Below, in pieces: positions 55,308 to 64,000 of a stretch of 64,000 nucleotides of DNA. This DNA comes from Actinomycetota bacterium (GTDB taxonomy: Bacteria; Actinomycetota; Actinomycetes; Nanopelagicales; Nanopelagicaceae), in NCBI GenBank assembly GCA_009698815.1, contig WLPJ01000004.1, positions 1 through 64,000 on the forward strand. The letters run 5' to 3'. The position numbers and the translations under genes were made by a program. The notes under the pieces were generated by a model, which was not told the origin of the DNA, did not search any database, and saw only the letters and a list, made by a program, of their open reading frames with translations. The first letter of the stretch is position 1, and each line of letters opens with the position of its first letter.

Positions 55308-55378
55308 AGCAGGCAAGGCTACACAACCCTGCGCCCCGCCTCCCACTTATGGACAATGGTTATCTTTAGAATTAAGTA

Positions 55379-55960
55379 GTGGATGTCGCCCAATTCAATC
55401 GCATGATAGATCAACTTCGCGTTGTTACTCCACGCTCAGAAATTATTCTTGAAGAAGTTCCGGCTCCGCAAAAATTGGCTACCTTCGCTTTTGCATTTAC
55501 TGCAGATGTTTCCAATGGCTTACTAGGTGATGCCGAAGAAGAGATTGCATCAGGTCGCTTTGTCTTGCTTCACGAACCAGGTGGACAAGAAACCTGGGAA
55601 GGCGAATTCCGCTGCGTTACATTCTTAAGCGCCGATGTTGATGAGGCAATGCAAGATGATCCGCTATTGCCAGAAGTCGGTTGGACTTGGTTGCTGGATT
55701 CACTATCAGCGGCCGGCTGCGAATTTAACGCTCCAAGTGGAACCGTAACCCGAGTATCGAGTGCATCCTTTGGAAAACTTTCACCGCGCAATGACGAATC
55801 CGAAATTGAGATTCGCGCATCTTGGAGTCCCATCATTAAAGAGAGCAGTGACATGCTGGCCCACATCAAAGCTTGGTGTAATTTGTTAGGCGAAGTTGCC
55901 GGCCTGCCTCCACTCGTTGAAGGCGTCGCACCAATTTCTGCTGCTCGCCGCAAGGCTTAA
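55379..55960 (+). CDS. DUF3000 family protein
   Basis: 193 residues, soluble. The pattern MIDQLRVVTPRSEIILEEVPAP and the late GEVAGLPPLVEGVAP..ARRK ending match DUF3000, an actinobacterial family placed just upstream of RNase D. Function unknown. GTG start at 55379. Followed by rnd with 16 bases between. Confidence 0.85.
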   Translation: MDVAQFNRMIDQLRVVTPRSEIILEEVPAPQKLATFAFAFTADVSNGLLGDAEEEIASGRFVLLHEPGGQETWEGEFRCVTFLSADVDEAMQDDPLLPEVGWTWLLDSLSAAGCEFNAPSGTVTRVSSASFGKLSPRNDESEIEIRASWSPIIKESSDMLAHIKAWCNLLGEVAGLPPLVEGVAPISAARRKA

Positions 55961-55976
55961 CGCAACCGTCTTATCT

Positions 55977-57302
55977 ATGAACGAACCTACGAATTCACCT
56001 GCTGAACCCGTCGAGGAAAATTCACTCACGCCCCCGACTGCAATTGCGCTGTTAGCCCCCGAAAACGGAGTGCCGCAAATTGTAGATAGCGAGTCGTTAT
56101 TTGAACGCGCCCTTGCCGAGTTAGCAGAAGGTTCTGGGCCCTTTGCAGTTGATGCCGAACGTGCATCTGGATTTAAATTTAGCGCTCGAGCGTATTTGAT
56201 TCAGATAAAACGCCACAATGGCGGACTTCATTTGATTGATCCGATTCCATTTGGTCCAGGACATCATTTATTTAGTGAATTAAATCAATTATTGCAAAGT
56301 GACGAGGTGATCTTGCATGCCAGCACTCAGGATCTGCCGTGTCTGCGCGAACTCGGAATTAACCCCGTTAATTTATTTGATACCGAACTTGGTGGACGTC
56401 TTGCCGGATTACCGCGCGTAGGCCTGGGCCCACTTTTAGAATCGCTAATGGAAGTGTCCCTTGCAAAGGAACATTCCGCAGCAGATTGGTCACAACGTCC
56501 GCTGCCGCAAGATTGGCTTAACTATGCAGCCCTTGACGTTGAACTACTTATTGAGTTGCGTGACAAAGTCCATGCGCTTTTGGCGAGCGCGAATAAATTA
56601 AAATGGGCGCAAGAGGAATTTCAAGCAATCCTTGACGCTCCCCCACCTCCCCCAAGAATTGATCCATGGCGCAGAACATCAGGAATGCATAAAGTTAAGA
56701 AGCGTGAGCAGCTAGCCATCGTGCGAGCGCTATGGACTGTGCGCAATGAGATTGCCCAGGAAGTTGATATATCGCAGGGACGGCTGTTATCTGATGCCGC
56801 AATCGTCGAACTTGCGATGGTTGCCCATGCCAAGCCCATCAAGACTAAGAAGGATCTAGAGCGCGCAATACGCCCGATTGGGTTGCGAGCGCGTTGGATG
56901 GAAAATTCGGCAACTTGGATAAGCACAATTACTGATGCGATCGCCTTGCCGGAAGAGCAATGGCCAAAGGCACGTTCTGATGCTGACTCGCTGCCCCCAC
57001 TTAAGATCTGGCGAGAGCGCTTCCCCGAAAAATATGCGCCGCTGACTCACGCGAAAGCGCGCCTGACCGAGAAATCTGCCGAGCTGGCGATTCCCCTGGA
57101 AAATATGATTACCCCTGAATATGTACGCAGAGTCTGTTGGATGAGCTCAAAGGGCTCTGTAGCGCAGGCTCTGGCTACTCTGGGTGCGCGTACCTGGCAG
57201 ATTGAGATCGTGGGACCTATTTTGGAGGCTGCCCTGCTTGAGACCGAACCTTTGATTGAGCCTGTAACCGAAGGCGAGGAAGTGGCGAGCGAGTCAATGT
57301 GA
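55977..57302 (+). CDS. rnd: ribonuclease D
   Basis: 3'-5' exoribonuclease for tRNA and other RNA 3' ends. 441 residues from ATG 55977; the frame opens earlier inside the DUF3000 gene. DEDDy site: D and E in FAVDAERAS, D in HASTQDLPCL, and Tyr/Asp in WLNYAALDVELLIEL. A HRDC domain follows (about 215-300, KREQLAIVRALWTVRNEIAQ), as usual in actinobacteria. Confidence 0.9.
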   Translation: MNEPTNSPAEPVEENSLTPPTAIALLAPENGVPQIVDSESLFERALAELAEGSGPFAVDAERASGFKFSARAYLIQIKRHNGGLHLIDPIPFGPGHHLFSELNQLLQSDEVILHASTQDLPCLRELGINPVNLFDTELGGRLAGLPRVGLGPLLESLMEVSLAKEHSAADWSQRPLPQDWLNYAALDVELLIELRDKVHALLASANKLKWAQEEFQAILDAPPPPPRIDPWRRTSGMHKVKKREQLAIVRALWTVRNEIAQEVDISQGRLLSDAAIVELAMVAHAKPIKTKKDLERAIRPIGLRARWMENSATWISTITDAIALPEEQWPKARSDADSLPPLKIWRERFPEKYAPLTHAKARLTEKSAELAIPLENMITPEYVRRVCWMSSKGSVAQALATLGARTWQIEIVGPILEAALLETEPLIEPVTEGEEVASESM

Positions 57303-57303
57303 T

Positions 57304-57333
57304 GAATTACGCAACACTTAAGTTGCGTAATTC
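57304..57333. promoter_or_regulatory. perfect 12-base inverted repeat upstream of the iron permease
   Basis: GAATTACGCAAC (57304-57315) and GTTGCGTAATTC (57322-57333) with a six-base spacer, between the rnd stop (57302) and the FTR1 start (57352). No T-run follows, so it is not a good intrinsic terminator. Symmetry and location suit an operator of a dimeric metal-responsive repressor (DtxR/IdeR or Fur type), though it does not match a consensus I know. Confidence 0.5.
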
Positions 57334-57351
57334 GCCGAGCAGTTCTAGATT

Positions 57352-58188
57352 ATGCCCATGTTAAGTACATTCATTATCGCCTTGCGCGAGGGGCTAGAAG
57401 CCGCGCTAATTGTCGGAATTTTGGTTGCCTACGTGGTCCGCACAGATCGCAAGCACCTCTTGAAGCCGCTTTGGACTGGTGTGGCAGTTGCCCTAGTTGC
57501 AAGCTTGGCACTTGGAGGGATTCTCGCATTTACTTCTGCTGAGCTCTCTGATCGCGGGGAAGAGTTATTCGCTGGGATCACATCTTTTGCGGCAGTGGGA
57601 CTTGTTACATGGATGGTCTTCTGGATGAAGCGCACGGCACGCAATTTGCGTAATGAGTTGCATGGAAAAATTGATGGCGCCCTTGTGGGGGGCCCAATAA
57701 GCCTTGCTTTAGTTGCTTTTTTCGCTGTTGCACGCGAAGGATTAGAAACTGCGCTCTTTGTTTACAGCAACTTTAAAACTGTAGGTGTCGCATCAACTGC
57801 CACAGTTGGCTTAGTACTTGGTCTTGGTCTTGCAGTCTTTCTGGGATATGCGATCTATAACCGAACAGTAAAATTAGATTTAGCAAAGTTCTTTACAATC
57901 ACTGGTGTTGCACTAATCATCATTGCAGCCGGTGTTCTCTCTTACGGAATCCATGAGTTCCAGGAACTTGGATATTTACCAGGTGTGGATAGTTTCCTTT
58001 GGGATGTAACTCCTTGGATTGCTAAAGAATCACTACTCGGCTCGCTCTTGGGAGGGCTTGTTGGTTTTGACACAACGACCTCCTTCGTCCAATTCGTCGG
58101 CTGGAGTATTTACCTTCTTGCTGTGCTTATCCCATACCTTTCAAAGGGTAAGAGCGCAGCCAATCTGAAGACTTCAGTCAACGCCTAG
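57352..58188 (+). CDS. FTR1-family iron permease
   Basis: 278-residue membrane protein with seven segments. The iron-binding REGLE motif occurs twice, ALREGLEAALIVG near residue 11 and AVAREGLETALFVY near 128, as in EfeU/Ftr1. No efeO, efeB or multicopper oxidase is adjacent. Imports ferric or oxidised ferrous iron (family knowledge). ATG 57352, or 57358 two codons later. Confidence 0.92.
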   Translation: MPMLSTFIIALREGLEAALIVGILVAYVVRTDRKHLLKPLWTGVAVALVASLALGGILAFTSAELSDRGEELFAGITSFAAVGLVTWMVFWMKRTARNLRNELHGKIDGALVGGPISLALVAFFAVAREGLETALFVYSNFKTVGVASTATVGLVLGLGLAVFLGYAIYNRTVKLDLAKFFTITGVALIIIAAGVLSYGIHEFQELGYLPGVDSFLWDVTPWIAKESLLGSLLGGLVGFDTTTSFVQFVGWSIYLLAVLIPYLSKGKSAANLKTSVNA

Positions 58189-58295
58189 CCACGACTGTTC
58201 CACTTCTGTCTACTGACGAGTAACATTTCCCCATGAGCCCGCGGCTACCCTTTCACGGTAGATCTTTGCAGGCGCTTAAGAGAAAGTAGTTTTTA

Positions 58296-59486
58296 ATGTC
58301 TCGCACCGTTGTCCTAGTTGATGCTGTTCGTACCCCATTTGGTAAGGCCGGGAGCATGTACTCCGGCACGCGCGCCGATGACTTAATGGTTCGCGCCATG
58401 CGCGGTTTACTTGAACGCAATCCGAAGGTTGCACCTAGCGCCATCGAAGATGTGGCAATTGCTGCTGCAACACAAACTGGTGACCAAGGTATGAACTTAG
58501 GTCGTAGCGTTTCACTTTTAGCAGGTCTACCAAATACCGTGCCAGGTTATTCAGTAGATCGTTGGTGTGCGGGCGCGCTGACAGCGATGACTTCATTGGC
58601 TGGTGCAATCGCAATTGGTTCAATTGATATCGCAATTGCTGGCGGTGTTGAACATATGGGAAATCATCCAATCGGTGATGGCATTGATCCCAATCCAAGA
58701 TTTTTAGCGGAAAAAATTGTGGAACAAGATGCGCTCGCCATGGGAGCTACAGCAGAGCGTTTGCACGATCGCTTTCCCCATTTAACTAAAGAACGTGCAG
58801 ATCGCTATGCATACAACTCTCAGATGAAAACTGCCGCTGCCTACGCTGCTGGAAAAATTCAACGTGATTTAATTCCAACTGCTGCGCGAATTCCCGAGAT
58901 GGGATGGGGTATTGCCAGTGTTGATGAACCGCCACGTCCCACAACAACGATGGAGGGTTTAGCAACACTTAAGACTCCCTTTCGCCCAGCTGGTCGTGTG
59001 ACGCCAGGAAATTCATCTGGATTAAACGATGGTGCAACTGCTGCCCTACTAGCGAGCGAAGATAAAGCGAAGGAACTTGGTTTAACAATTAAAGCAAAGT
59101 TAGTTTCATATGCATTTGCAGGTGTTGAGCCAGAAGTGATGGGTTATGGACCAGTACCTGCCACAATCAAAGCCTTGGCAAAAGCAGGGCTAACAATTGC
59201 CGATATCGGCGCCTTCGAAGTTAATGAAGCCTTCGCTGTTCAAGTAATTGCTTTCTTAGATCATTTTGGAATTGCAGATGATGATGTGCGAGTTAATCCT
59301 TACGGTGGAGCAATTGCAGTTGGCCATCCTTTGGCTTCATCTGGAATCCGTTTAGCGCTTAACTTAGCGCGCGCTTTTGAAGAGCACCCTGAAGTGCGTT
59401 ATGGGCTAACAACTATGTGTATCGGTCTTGGTATGGGTGGCAGCGTTATTTGGGAAAACCCACACTTTTCTGGAGGATCAAAGTAA
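58296..59486 (+). CDS. fadA: acetyl-CoA acyltransferase (thiolase)
   Basis: Last step of beta-oxidation. 396 residues. Active-site Cys in VDRWCAGALTAM (about residue 90), His in the NVNPYGGAIAVGHPLASSG-like segment (VNPYGGAIAVGHPLASSG) and the second Cys in TMCIGLGMGG. Overlaps fadB by one base (TAATG). A 107-base gap upstream holds no gene; I see a CTACC/GGTAG hairpin near 58244 there but nothing decisive. Confidence 0.93.
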   Translation: MSRTVVLVDAVRTPFGKAGSMYSGTRADDLMVRAMRGLLERNPKVAPSAIEDVAIAAATQTGDQGMNLGRSVSLLAGLPNTVPGYSVDRWCAGALTAMTSLAGAIAIGSIDIAIAGGVEHMGNHPIGDGIDPNPRFLAEKIVEQDALAMGATAERLHDRFPHLTKERADRYAYNSQMKTAAAYAAGKIQRDLIPTAARIPEMGWGIASVDEPPRPTTTMEGLATLKTPFRPAGRVTPGNSSGLNDGATAALLASEDKAKELGLTIKAKLVSYAFAGVEPEVMGYGPVPATIKALAKAGLTIADIGAFEVNEAFAVQVIAFLDHFGIADDDVRVNPYGGAIAVGHPLASSGIRLALNLARAFEEHPEVRYGLTTMCIGLGMGGSVIWENPHFSGGSK

Positions 59487-61594
59487 TGACTACCGAGATT
59501 AAGTTACCTGAAGGCGCTCCTGATGAAGTTGTTACAAACGCTCTTGTTCGCGATGTGGATCTCTCTGCATTCGGTTACAAAGGTTCACTCGCCCTAATTA
59601 CATTAGATAACGGCCTTGATCACACGCGTCCAAATACATTTGGGCCACAATCACTTACTGCTCTAAATGAGGCGATCACCGATGCCATCGGCCGCTCCCC
59701 TGCCGCTATAGCAATTACTGGCAAGCCCTTTATTTTTGCCGCTGGCGCAGATCTATCGGCTGTGGCATTTACAACGGAACGGGCACAAATCCGTGCCTTC
59801 GGAAAACTCGGACATGATGTTTTTCGTCGCTTAGATGAATGTGGGATTCCAACATTTGCATTTATAAATGGTCTAGCACTCGGTGGTGGACTTGAAGTTG
59901 GCTTGCATTGCAACTATCGCACCTTGGCCTCAACAGCCTTCACCGGATTGCCTGAAGTATTCTTAGGGTTGTTACCTGGGTGGGGTGGGACAACCATTTT
60001 GCCTAAATTAATCGGACCAGAACGCGCAATACAAGTGATCATGTTAAATGCGTTAAATAACAACACGATGATGAAGGCTAAAGATGCGCTCTCACTTGGC
60101 GTAGTCGATGCAGTTTACGAGCCTGCTGATTTCTTAGAGCGATCAGTCTCATTTGCTGCAAAAATCCTTTCTGGGGAAACAAAGATAGAACGTAAAGATT
60201 ATTCAAATGACTCTGCCTGGGATGCAGCCCTTGCTACGGGTAAAACGGCTGCGCTTAAGAAATATGGTGGGGCCGAAATCGAATCTCCAATGCGCGCACT
60301 AGAACTAATTGCAGCTGCTCGCACAAATACTCGCGGTGCCGGTTTTGATGCCGAAGGTCAGGCGTTGGCCGATTTAACAATGGCAGATCCACTGCGCGCA
60401 TCACTCTATGCATTCAATTTAATCCAGAAGAAGCGTAAGAAAGTTGAGGGTGCACCAAAGGCTGCATTGGCTCGCAAGGTAGGCAAAGTTGGTGTTGTAG
60501 GTGCAGGCCTAATGGCCTCACAACTTGCGCTGCTTCTGCTTCGTAATCTCAAATGCCCAATTGTCATGACAGATATTGATCAGGAGCGTGCAGATAAAGG
60601 CGTTGCTTGGGTGAAGAACGAATTAGCTAAGTTGGTTGAGAAAAAGCGAATGAGCGAAGAGAGCGCAAACCGACTTTCGCTCTTAGTAAGCGGATCCGCA
60701 GATCAAAATTCATTTGCTGGCTGTGATTTTATAATTGAAGCAATCTTCGAAGAACTTTCTCTTAAGCAGGAGTTATTTAAGAAGCTGGAATCTATCATTT
60801 CCCCAGAATGCGTCTTAGCAACCAATACTTCATCACTCTCTGTCGAACGCATGAGCGAAGGACTAAAAAATCCAGAGCGCGTAATTGGCTTCCACTTCTT
60901 TAATCCAGTTGCTGTAATGCCACTTCTAGAAGTAGCGCGCACATCAAAGACCGATGATGCAACTACCGCCACTGCCGTCAGCGTTGGTAAAGAGCTGAAG
61001 AAAACTATGATCATTTGTAAAGATGCACCTGGTTTCGTAGTTAATCGTCTGTTGACGCGCTTTATGGGAGAAGTAACCGATGCCGTTGATGAAGGTACTT
61101 CGCCAGAAATTGCCGACAACGCAATGCGCAGTATCGGTTTTCCAATGTCGCCATTTGAACTTCTTGATCTGGTGGGTCCCGGCGTAGCACTTCATGTTTC
61201 GCAAACGCTGCATGAAAACCTTGGGCCGCGCTATCGCATCTCCCCTACGATGCAAGCGATGGTTGCTGGCAAGGTTCGTAACTTCTACATTAAAGGGGCG
61301 GATGGAAAATTTAGCGCTAATCCTGAAGCGTTAGCGCTAATCAAAGAAGGAAATACTGCATCAACTGCCGAGCAGGTTCGAGATCGCGCGCTAAAAGCGT
61401 TAGCTATAGAGGCACGCATGATGCTAGATGAAGGCGTCGTTTCAACAGCTGCAGAAATTGATCTCTGTATGTTGATGGGCTCTGGCTGGCCGATGCACCT
61501 CGGCGGAATCTTGCCTTACTTAGATCGTGAAGGAATTAGTGATGCTGTATGCGGTCAACGTTTTCACGCGCCGGGGATTGCATCTCTTCCATAA
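59486..61594 (+). CDS. fadB: fatty acid oxidation multifunctional enzyme, enoyl-CoA hydratase/3-hydroxyacyl-CoA dehydrogenase
   Basis: 702 residues from ATG 59486 with GGAGGATC in front. N-terminal crotonase domain (about 15-230; oxyanion motifs AAGADLSAV and GLALGGGLEVGLHC), then the NAD-binding domain (about 340-520; VGVVGAGLMASQLALLL, FNPVAVMPLLEV) and the C-terminal dehydrogenase domain with VNRLLTRFMGE. Operon with fadA. The 3' end overlaps dxs by 59 bases. Confidence 0.93.
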   Translation: MTTEIKLPEGAPDEVVTNALVRDVDLSAFGYKGSLALITLDNGLDHTRPNTFGPQSLTALNEAITDAIGRSPAAIAITGKPFIFAAGADLSAVAFTTERAQIRAFGKLGHDVFRRLDECGIPTFAFINGLALGGGLEVGLHCNYRTLASTAFTGLPEVFLGLLPGWGGTTILPKLIGPERAIQVIMLNALNNNTMMKAKDALSLGVVDAVYEPADFLERSVSFAAKILSGETKIERKDYSNDSAWDAALATGKTAALKKYGGAEIESPMRALELIAAARTNTRGAGFDAEGQALADLTMADPLRASLYAFNLIQKKRKKVEGAPKAALARKVGKVGVVGAGLMASQLALLLLRNLKCPIVMTDIDQERADKGVAWVKNELAKLVEKKRMSEESANRLSLLVSGSADQNSFAGCDFIIEAIFEELSLKQELFKKLESIISPECVLATNTSSLSVERMSEGLKNPERVIGFHFFNPVAVMPLLEVARTSKTDDATTATAVSVGKELKKTMIICKDAPGFVVNRLLTRFMGEVTDAVDEGTSPEIADNAMRSIGFPMSPFELLDLVGPGVALHVSQTLHENLGPRYRISPTMQAMVAGKVRNFYIKGADGKFSANPEALALIKEGNTASTAEQVRDRALKALAIEARMMLDEGVVSTAAEIDLCMLMGSGWPMHLGGILPYLDREGISDAVCGQRFHAPGIASLP

Positions 61595-63479
61595 TCGTAT
61601 TTGCTCCATTTAAAGTATTAGCGCTATTCCATTCAACGATGCTGCGCGAAATATTCTGAGCGGTAATTCCTAGGTCATTTAATATTTCACTGCGCTTTGA
61701 GTGCTCGATAAATTCAAGCGGCACCCCAATTGAATGAATCGGAGTAGTTAAGCCAGCTTCTCGGAACATCTCTGAAATTGAACTCGCGATACCTCCATGC
61801 TTTATGCCATCTTCCAGGACTACTACGCTCTTATAGCGCTGTGACATTGTTATGAGAGAAGTTGGCAAAGGCTTTACCCAGCGCGGATCAATAACAGTTA
61901 CACCAACTCCTTCGCGATAAGCCATTGACGCTGCCTCGACAGCGATGGCTGCCATTGAGCCAATACTTACAAGAAGTACGTCGGCACTTTCACCACGATA
62001 GAGAACATCAATTCCATCACGACGCTCAAATGCGGGAATATCACTTTGTACGGCGCCCTTTGGATAGCGAACCATGGAAGGTGCGTTAGAAATTTCTGCT
62101 GCTTCGCGGAGCGTCTCTCGCAATCGCGCAGCATCACGCGGTGCGGCTACATGCATTGTTGGGACAATCCCGGTCAGTGCAAGATCCCAGATACCGTGGT
62201 GCGAAGGTCCATCATCACCTGTTACTCCCGCACGATCTAAAACAAAAGTGACTCCAGCCTTGTGGAGTGCAACATCGAGTAAGAGTTGATCAAAGGCGCG
62301 ATTTAAAAAAGTGGAATACAGTGCAACAACTGGATGTAAACCTGCAAATGCCATACCCGCCGCACTAGTTACAGCGTGTTGTTCGGCGATACCGACATCA
62401 ATTGTGCGACTTGGAAACTCTTTTTCGAATGCAGCTAAACCGGTTGGCCCGAGCATGGCCGCCGTGATTGCAACTATATCTTTGCGTTCACGCGCAATTT
62501 CAATTAGCTCTTCCGAGAAAACTTTCGTCCAGCTTGTGACGCTCTTTGAAAGTGAGGCTCCGGTAGCCGGATCAACTATGCCAACGGCGTGGAATTTCTC
62601 TGCTTCATCGTCCATCGCAGGCTTATGGCCACGTCCTTTTTCAGTAATAGCATGAATCAGCACGGGCTCACCAAAAACTTTGGCTTTCTGTAACGCTTTT
62701 TCCATTGCAGCTATGTCATGACCATCGATTGGCCCCATGTATTTAAGGCCAAGATCTTCAAACATGCCTTGTGGAGCGACAATATCTTTAATACCTTTTT
62801 TCACGCCATGTAGCGTTTCGTAAATCGGAGTTCCGATAACTGGAGTCTTATGCAGAACATCTTTGCCCCAGTCAAGAAAGCGCTCATAACCACGCGTAAC
62901 TCGCAAAGTTGATAAGTAAGTGGCCAAGCCACCAATTGTTGGCGAATAAGAACGCTCGTTATCGTTAACAATAATTACTAAGTTGCGAACTTCGGTTGCT
63001 GCAATGTTGTTAAGTGCTTCCCAAGACATGCCACCAGTAAGGGCGCCATCGCCTACAACTACGACTACGTGGCGATCAGTCTGACCCGTTTGCGCGAAGC
63101 CATAGGAAATCCCATCACCCCAAGAGAGCGCAGTTGACGCGTGCGAATTCTCAATAACATCATGCTCACTCTCGCTGCGGTTTGGATAACCCGCAATTCC
63201 GCCACGTTGGCGCAGACCATCAAAATCTGCCGCACGCCCAGTAATTATTTTATGAACATAAGATTGATGGCCAGTATCAAAGAGCACAACATCACGCGGA
63301 GAATCAAAGATGCGATGAATTGCCAGAGTTAATTCAACAACGCCTAAGTTGGGACCCAAGTGCCCGCCAGTCTTAGAAACTTTTTCAATCAAGAATTGGC
63401 GAATCTCTTCGCTAAGAGAAATAAGTTGAGCGCTATCCAGAGCCTTAATATCGGCAGGACTTTTAATTGACTCAAGCAT
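61536..63479 (-). CDS. dxs: 1-deoxy-D-xylulose-5-phosphate synthase
   Basis: First enzyme of the MEP isoprenoid pathway; condenses pyruvate and glyceraldehyde-3-phosphate. 647 residues. Thiamine diphosphate motif GDGALTGGMSWEALNN, N-terminal HLGPNLGVVELT, and second-domain DVGIAEQHAVTSAAGMA and DRAGVTGDDGPSHHG. C-terminal extension of about 20 residues after the transketolase-C domain overlaps fadB. Confidence 0.96.
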   Translation of the reverse strand: MLESIKSPADIKALDSAQLISLSEEIRQFLIEKVSKTGGHLGPNLGVVELTLAIHRIFDSPRDVVLFDTGHQSYVHKIITGRAADFDGLRQRGGIAGYPNRSESEHDVIENSHASTALSWGDGISYGFAQTGQTDRHVVVVVGDGALTGGMSWEALNNIAATEVRNLVIIVNDNERSYSPTIGGLATYLSTLRVTRGYERFLDWGKDVLHKTPVIGTPIYETLHGVKKGIKDIVAPQGMFEDLGLKYMGPIDGHDIAAMEKALQKAKVFGEPVLIHAITEKGRGHKPAMDDEAEKFHAVGIVDPATGASLSKSVTSWTKVFSEELIEIARERKDIVAITAAMLGPTGLAAFEKEFPSRTIDVGIAEQHAVTSAAGMAFAGLHPVVALYSTFLNRAFDQLLLDVALHKAGVTFVLDRAGVTGDDGPSHHGIWDLALTGIVPTMHVAAPRDAARLRETLREAAEISNAPSMVRYPKGAVQSDIPAFERRDGIDVLYRGESADVLLVSIGSMAAIAVEAASMAYREGVGVTVIDPRWVKPLPTSLITMSQRYKSVVVLEDGIKHGGIASSISEMFREAGLTTPIHSIGVPLEFIEHSKRSEILNDLGITAQNISRSIVEWNSANTLNGANTIMEEMQSPARENVDRIQHH

Positions 63480-63517
63480 GGCTAAAGTCTAGTTTGCGAT
63501 CCCTTTTTTCGCGATAT

Positions 63518-64000
63518 TTACACAAGTAATTGGCGGAGCACATACTGCATGATCCCGCCATGGCGGTAATAATCACCTTCACCTGGCGTATCGATACGCA
63601 CCTTTGCGTTGAAGGTCTTATCCCCTGCAGTGACTTTCACTTCTTTAGGAACGCCACCGTTATTTAATTCGGTTATGCCAGAGATCGCAAATGTCTCGCT
63701 TCCGATAAGACCGAGTGATTTCGCAGTGTCTCCATCTTTAAATTGCAGTGGAAGGACGCCCATTCCAATTAAGTTAGAACGGTGGATACGTTCGAAACTT
63801 TCTGCAATGACGGCGCGTACTCCAAGTAGTGCGGTGCCTTTTGCCGCCCAGTCACGTGAAGAACCAGACCCGTACTCTTTACCTGCCAAAATAACTAGCG
63901 GAATCCCTGCGCTTTGATAAGCAATGGATGCATCGTAAATAGTTACTTGATCTCCACCACTCAGGAAGTTTCGGGTAAAACCACCTTCGACTCCATCCAA
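63518..64000 (-). CDS. acnA: aconitate hydratase A, C-terminal part (gene runs off the window)
   Basis: 160 residues of the C-terminal (swivel) domain of aconitase: the [22 protein letters not shown] loop that binds citrate, and [14 protein letters not shown]. The start and the 4Fe-4S cysteines lie beyond position 64000, so the gene is cut by the window and not broken. Ends 38 bases from dxs, which lies downstream on the same strand. Confidence 0.94.
   Translation of the reverse strand: MDGVEGGFTRNFLSGGDQVTIYDASIAYQSAGIPLVILAGKEYGSGSSRDWAAKGTALLGVRAVIAESFERIHRSNLIGMGVLPLQFKDGDTAKSLGLIGSETFAISGITELNNGGVPKEVKVTAGDKTFNAKVRIDTPGEGDYYRHGGIMQYVLRQLLV

Noticed and set aside
58211-58222. TACT-GACG-AGTA element before fadA as a FadR-type operator
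   Set aside because: Arms of four bases are too short to tell from chance.

Overview
The window looks like a chromosomal segment of a small-genome, low-to-mid-GC free-living actinobacterium. A freshwater planktonic lineage of the Nanopelagicales (acI: Planktophila/Nanopelagicus) type is the best guess. Support comes from a bcc-aa3 respiratory set with the actinobacterial subunit IV (CtaF), actinobacteria-only families (DUF3043, DUF4191, DUF3000, an SCO2322-like secreted protein), a PimB'-type mannosyltransferase, and a gene order close to the fadD15-pimB'-trpD-cta/qcr-adoK-erpA-gcvT-pepA-sucB-lipBA-glnA1 stretch I remember from mycobacteria and streptomycetes. Base composition is near balanced by eye (not computed). 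Genes are packed with 1-4 nt overlaps and several longer convergent 3' overlaps. The taxon is an inference; there is no rRNA in the window.

Layout. 1-4.7 kb: the 3' end of a tRNA (probably Val), a small membrane protein, a DUF4287/DUF1801 protein, a convincing ACC deaminase, an amidase, an esterase-like hydrolase and a DEDDh exonuclease. 4.7-13.7 kb: trpD, a degenerate receiver protein, then the respiratory genes ctaE-qcrCAB on + and ctaC-ctaD-ctaF on -. 13.7-17.9 kb: a cysteine-desulfurase-like protein that lacks the PLP lysine, an AdoK-like kinase, erpA, nadA and a DUF3043 protein. 17.9-23 kb: an aldo/keto reductase and, on +, a cobalamin riboswitch followed by a secreted protein and a full ECF transporter (T, fused double ATPase, S), very probably for cobalamin. 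23-38 kb: gcvT, pepA, lpd-sucB, a TIGR01777 epimerase, an opposite-strand FAD oxidoreductase plus MMPL transporter, lipB-lipA-plsC-DUF4191, an RDD protein, and glnA with a strong terminator.

38-48 kb is the most accessory-like part: a compact NhaA-like antiporter, an NCS1 permease, a SulP transporter without a STAS domain, a GNAT/SDR/enoyl-CoA-hydratase operon, a stand-alone LuxR-type HTH protein with a possible leader ORF, a UraA-type permease, a LysE exporter and a small Cas4-like nuclease. 48-64 kb: glucokinase, two START-like proteins, an acyl-CoA ligase coupled to a sensorless histidine kinase and a NarL-type regulator, PimB', a Cys-rich mini-protein, a short RibD-like reductase, an EamA permease, DUF3000-RNase D, an FTR1 iron permease behind a perfect inverted repeat, fadA-fadB, dxs and the 3' end of aconitase.

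How the parts connect: LipB/LipA supply lipoyl groups for SucB (two lipoyl domains) and the glycine cleavage system (GcvT here; P and H not in this window). Lpd reoxidises them. FadD, FadB and FadA give beta-oxidation, feeding the TCA cycle (acnA, sucB) and the bcc-aa3 chain. ErpA and NadA tie into Fe-S and NAD supply. Uptake of cobalamin, nucleobases, iron and anions suits a scavenging oligotroph. No IS element, integrase, phage gene or CRISPR array was seen. The only non-coding stretch over 300 bases is 18898-19215, which holds the riboswitch and leader.
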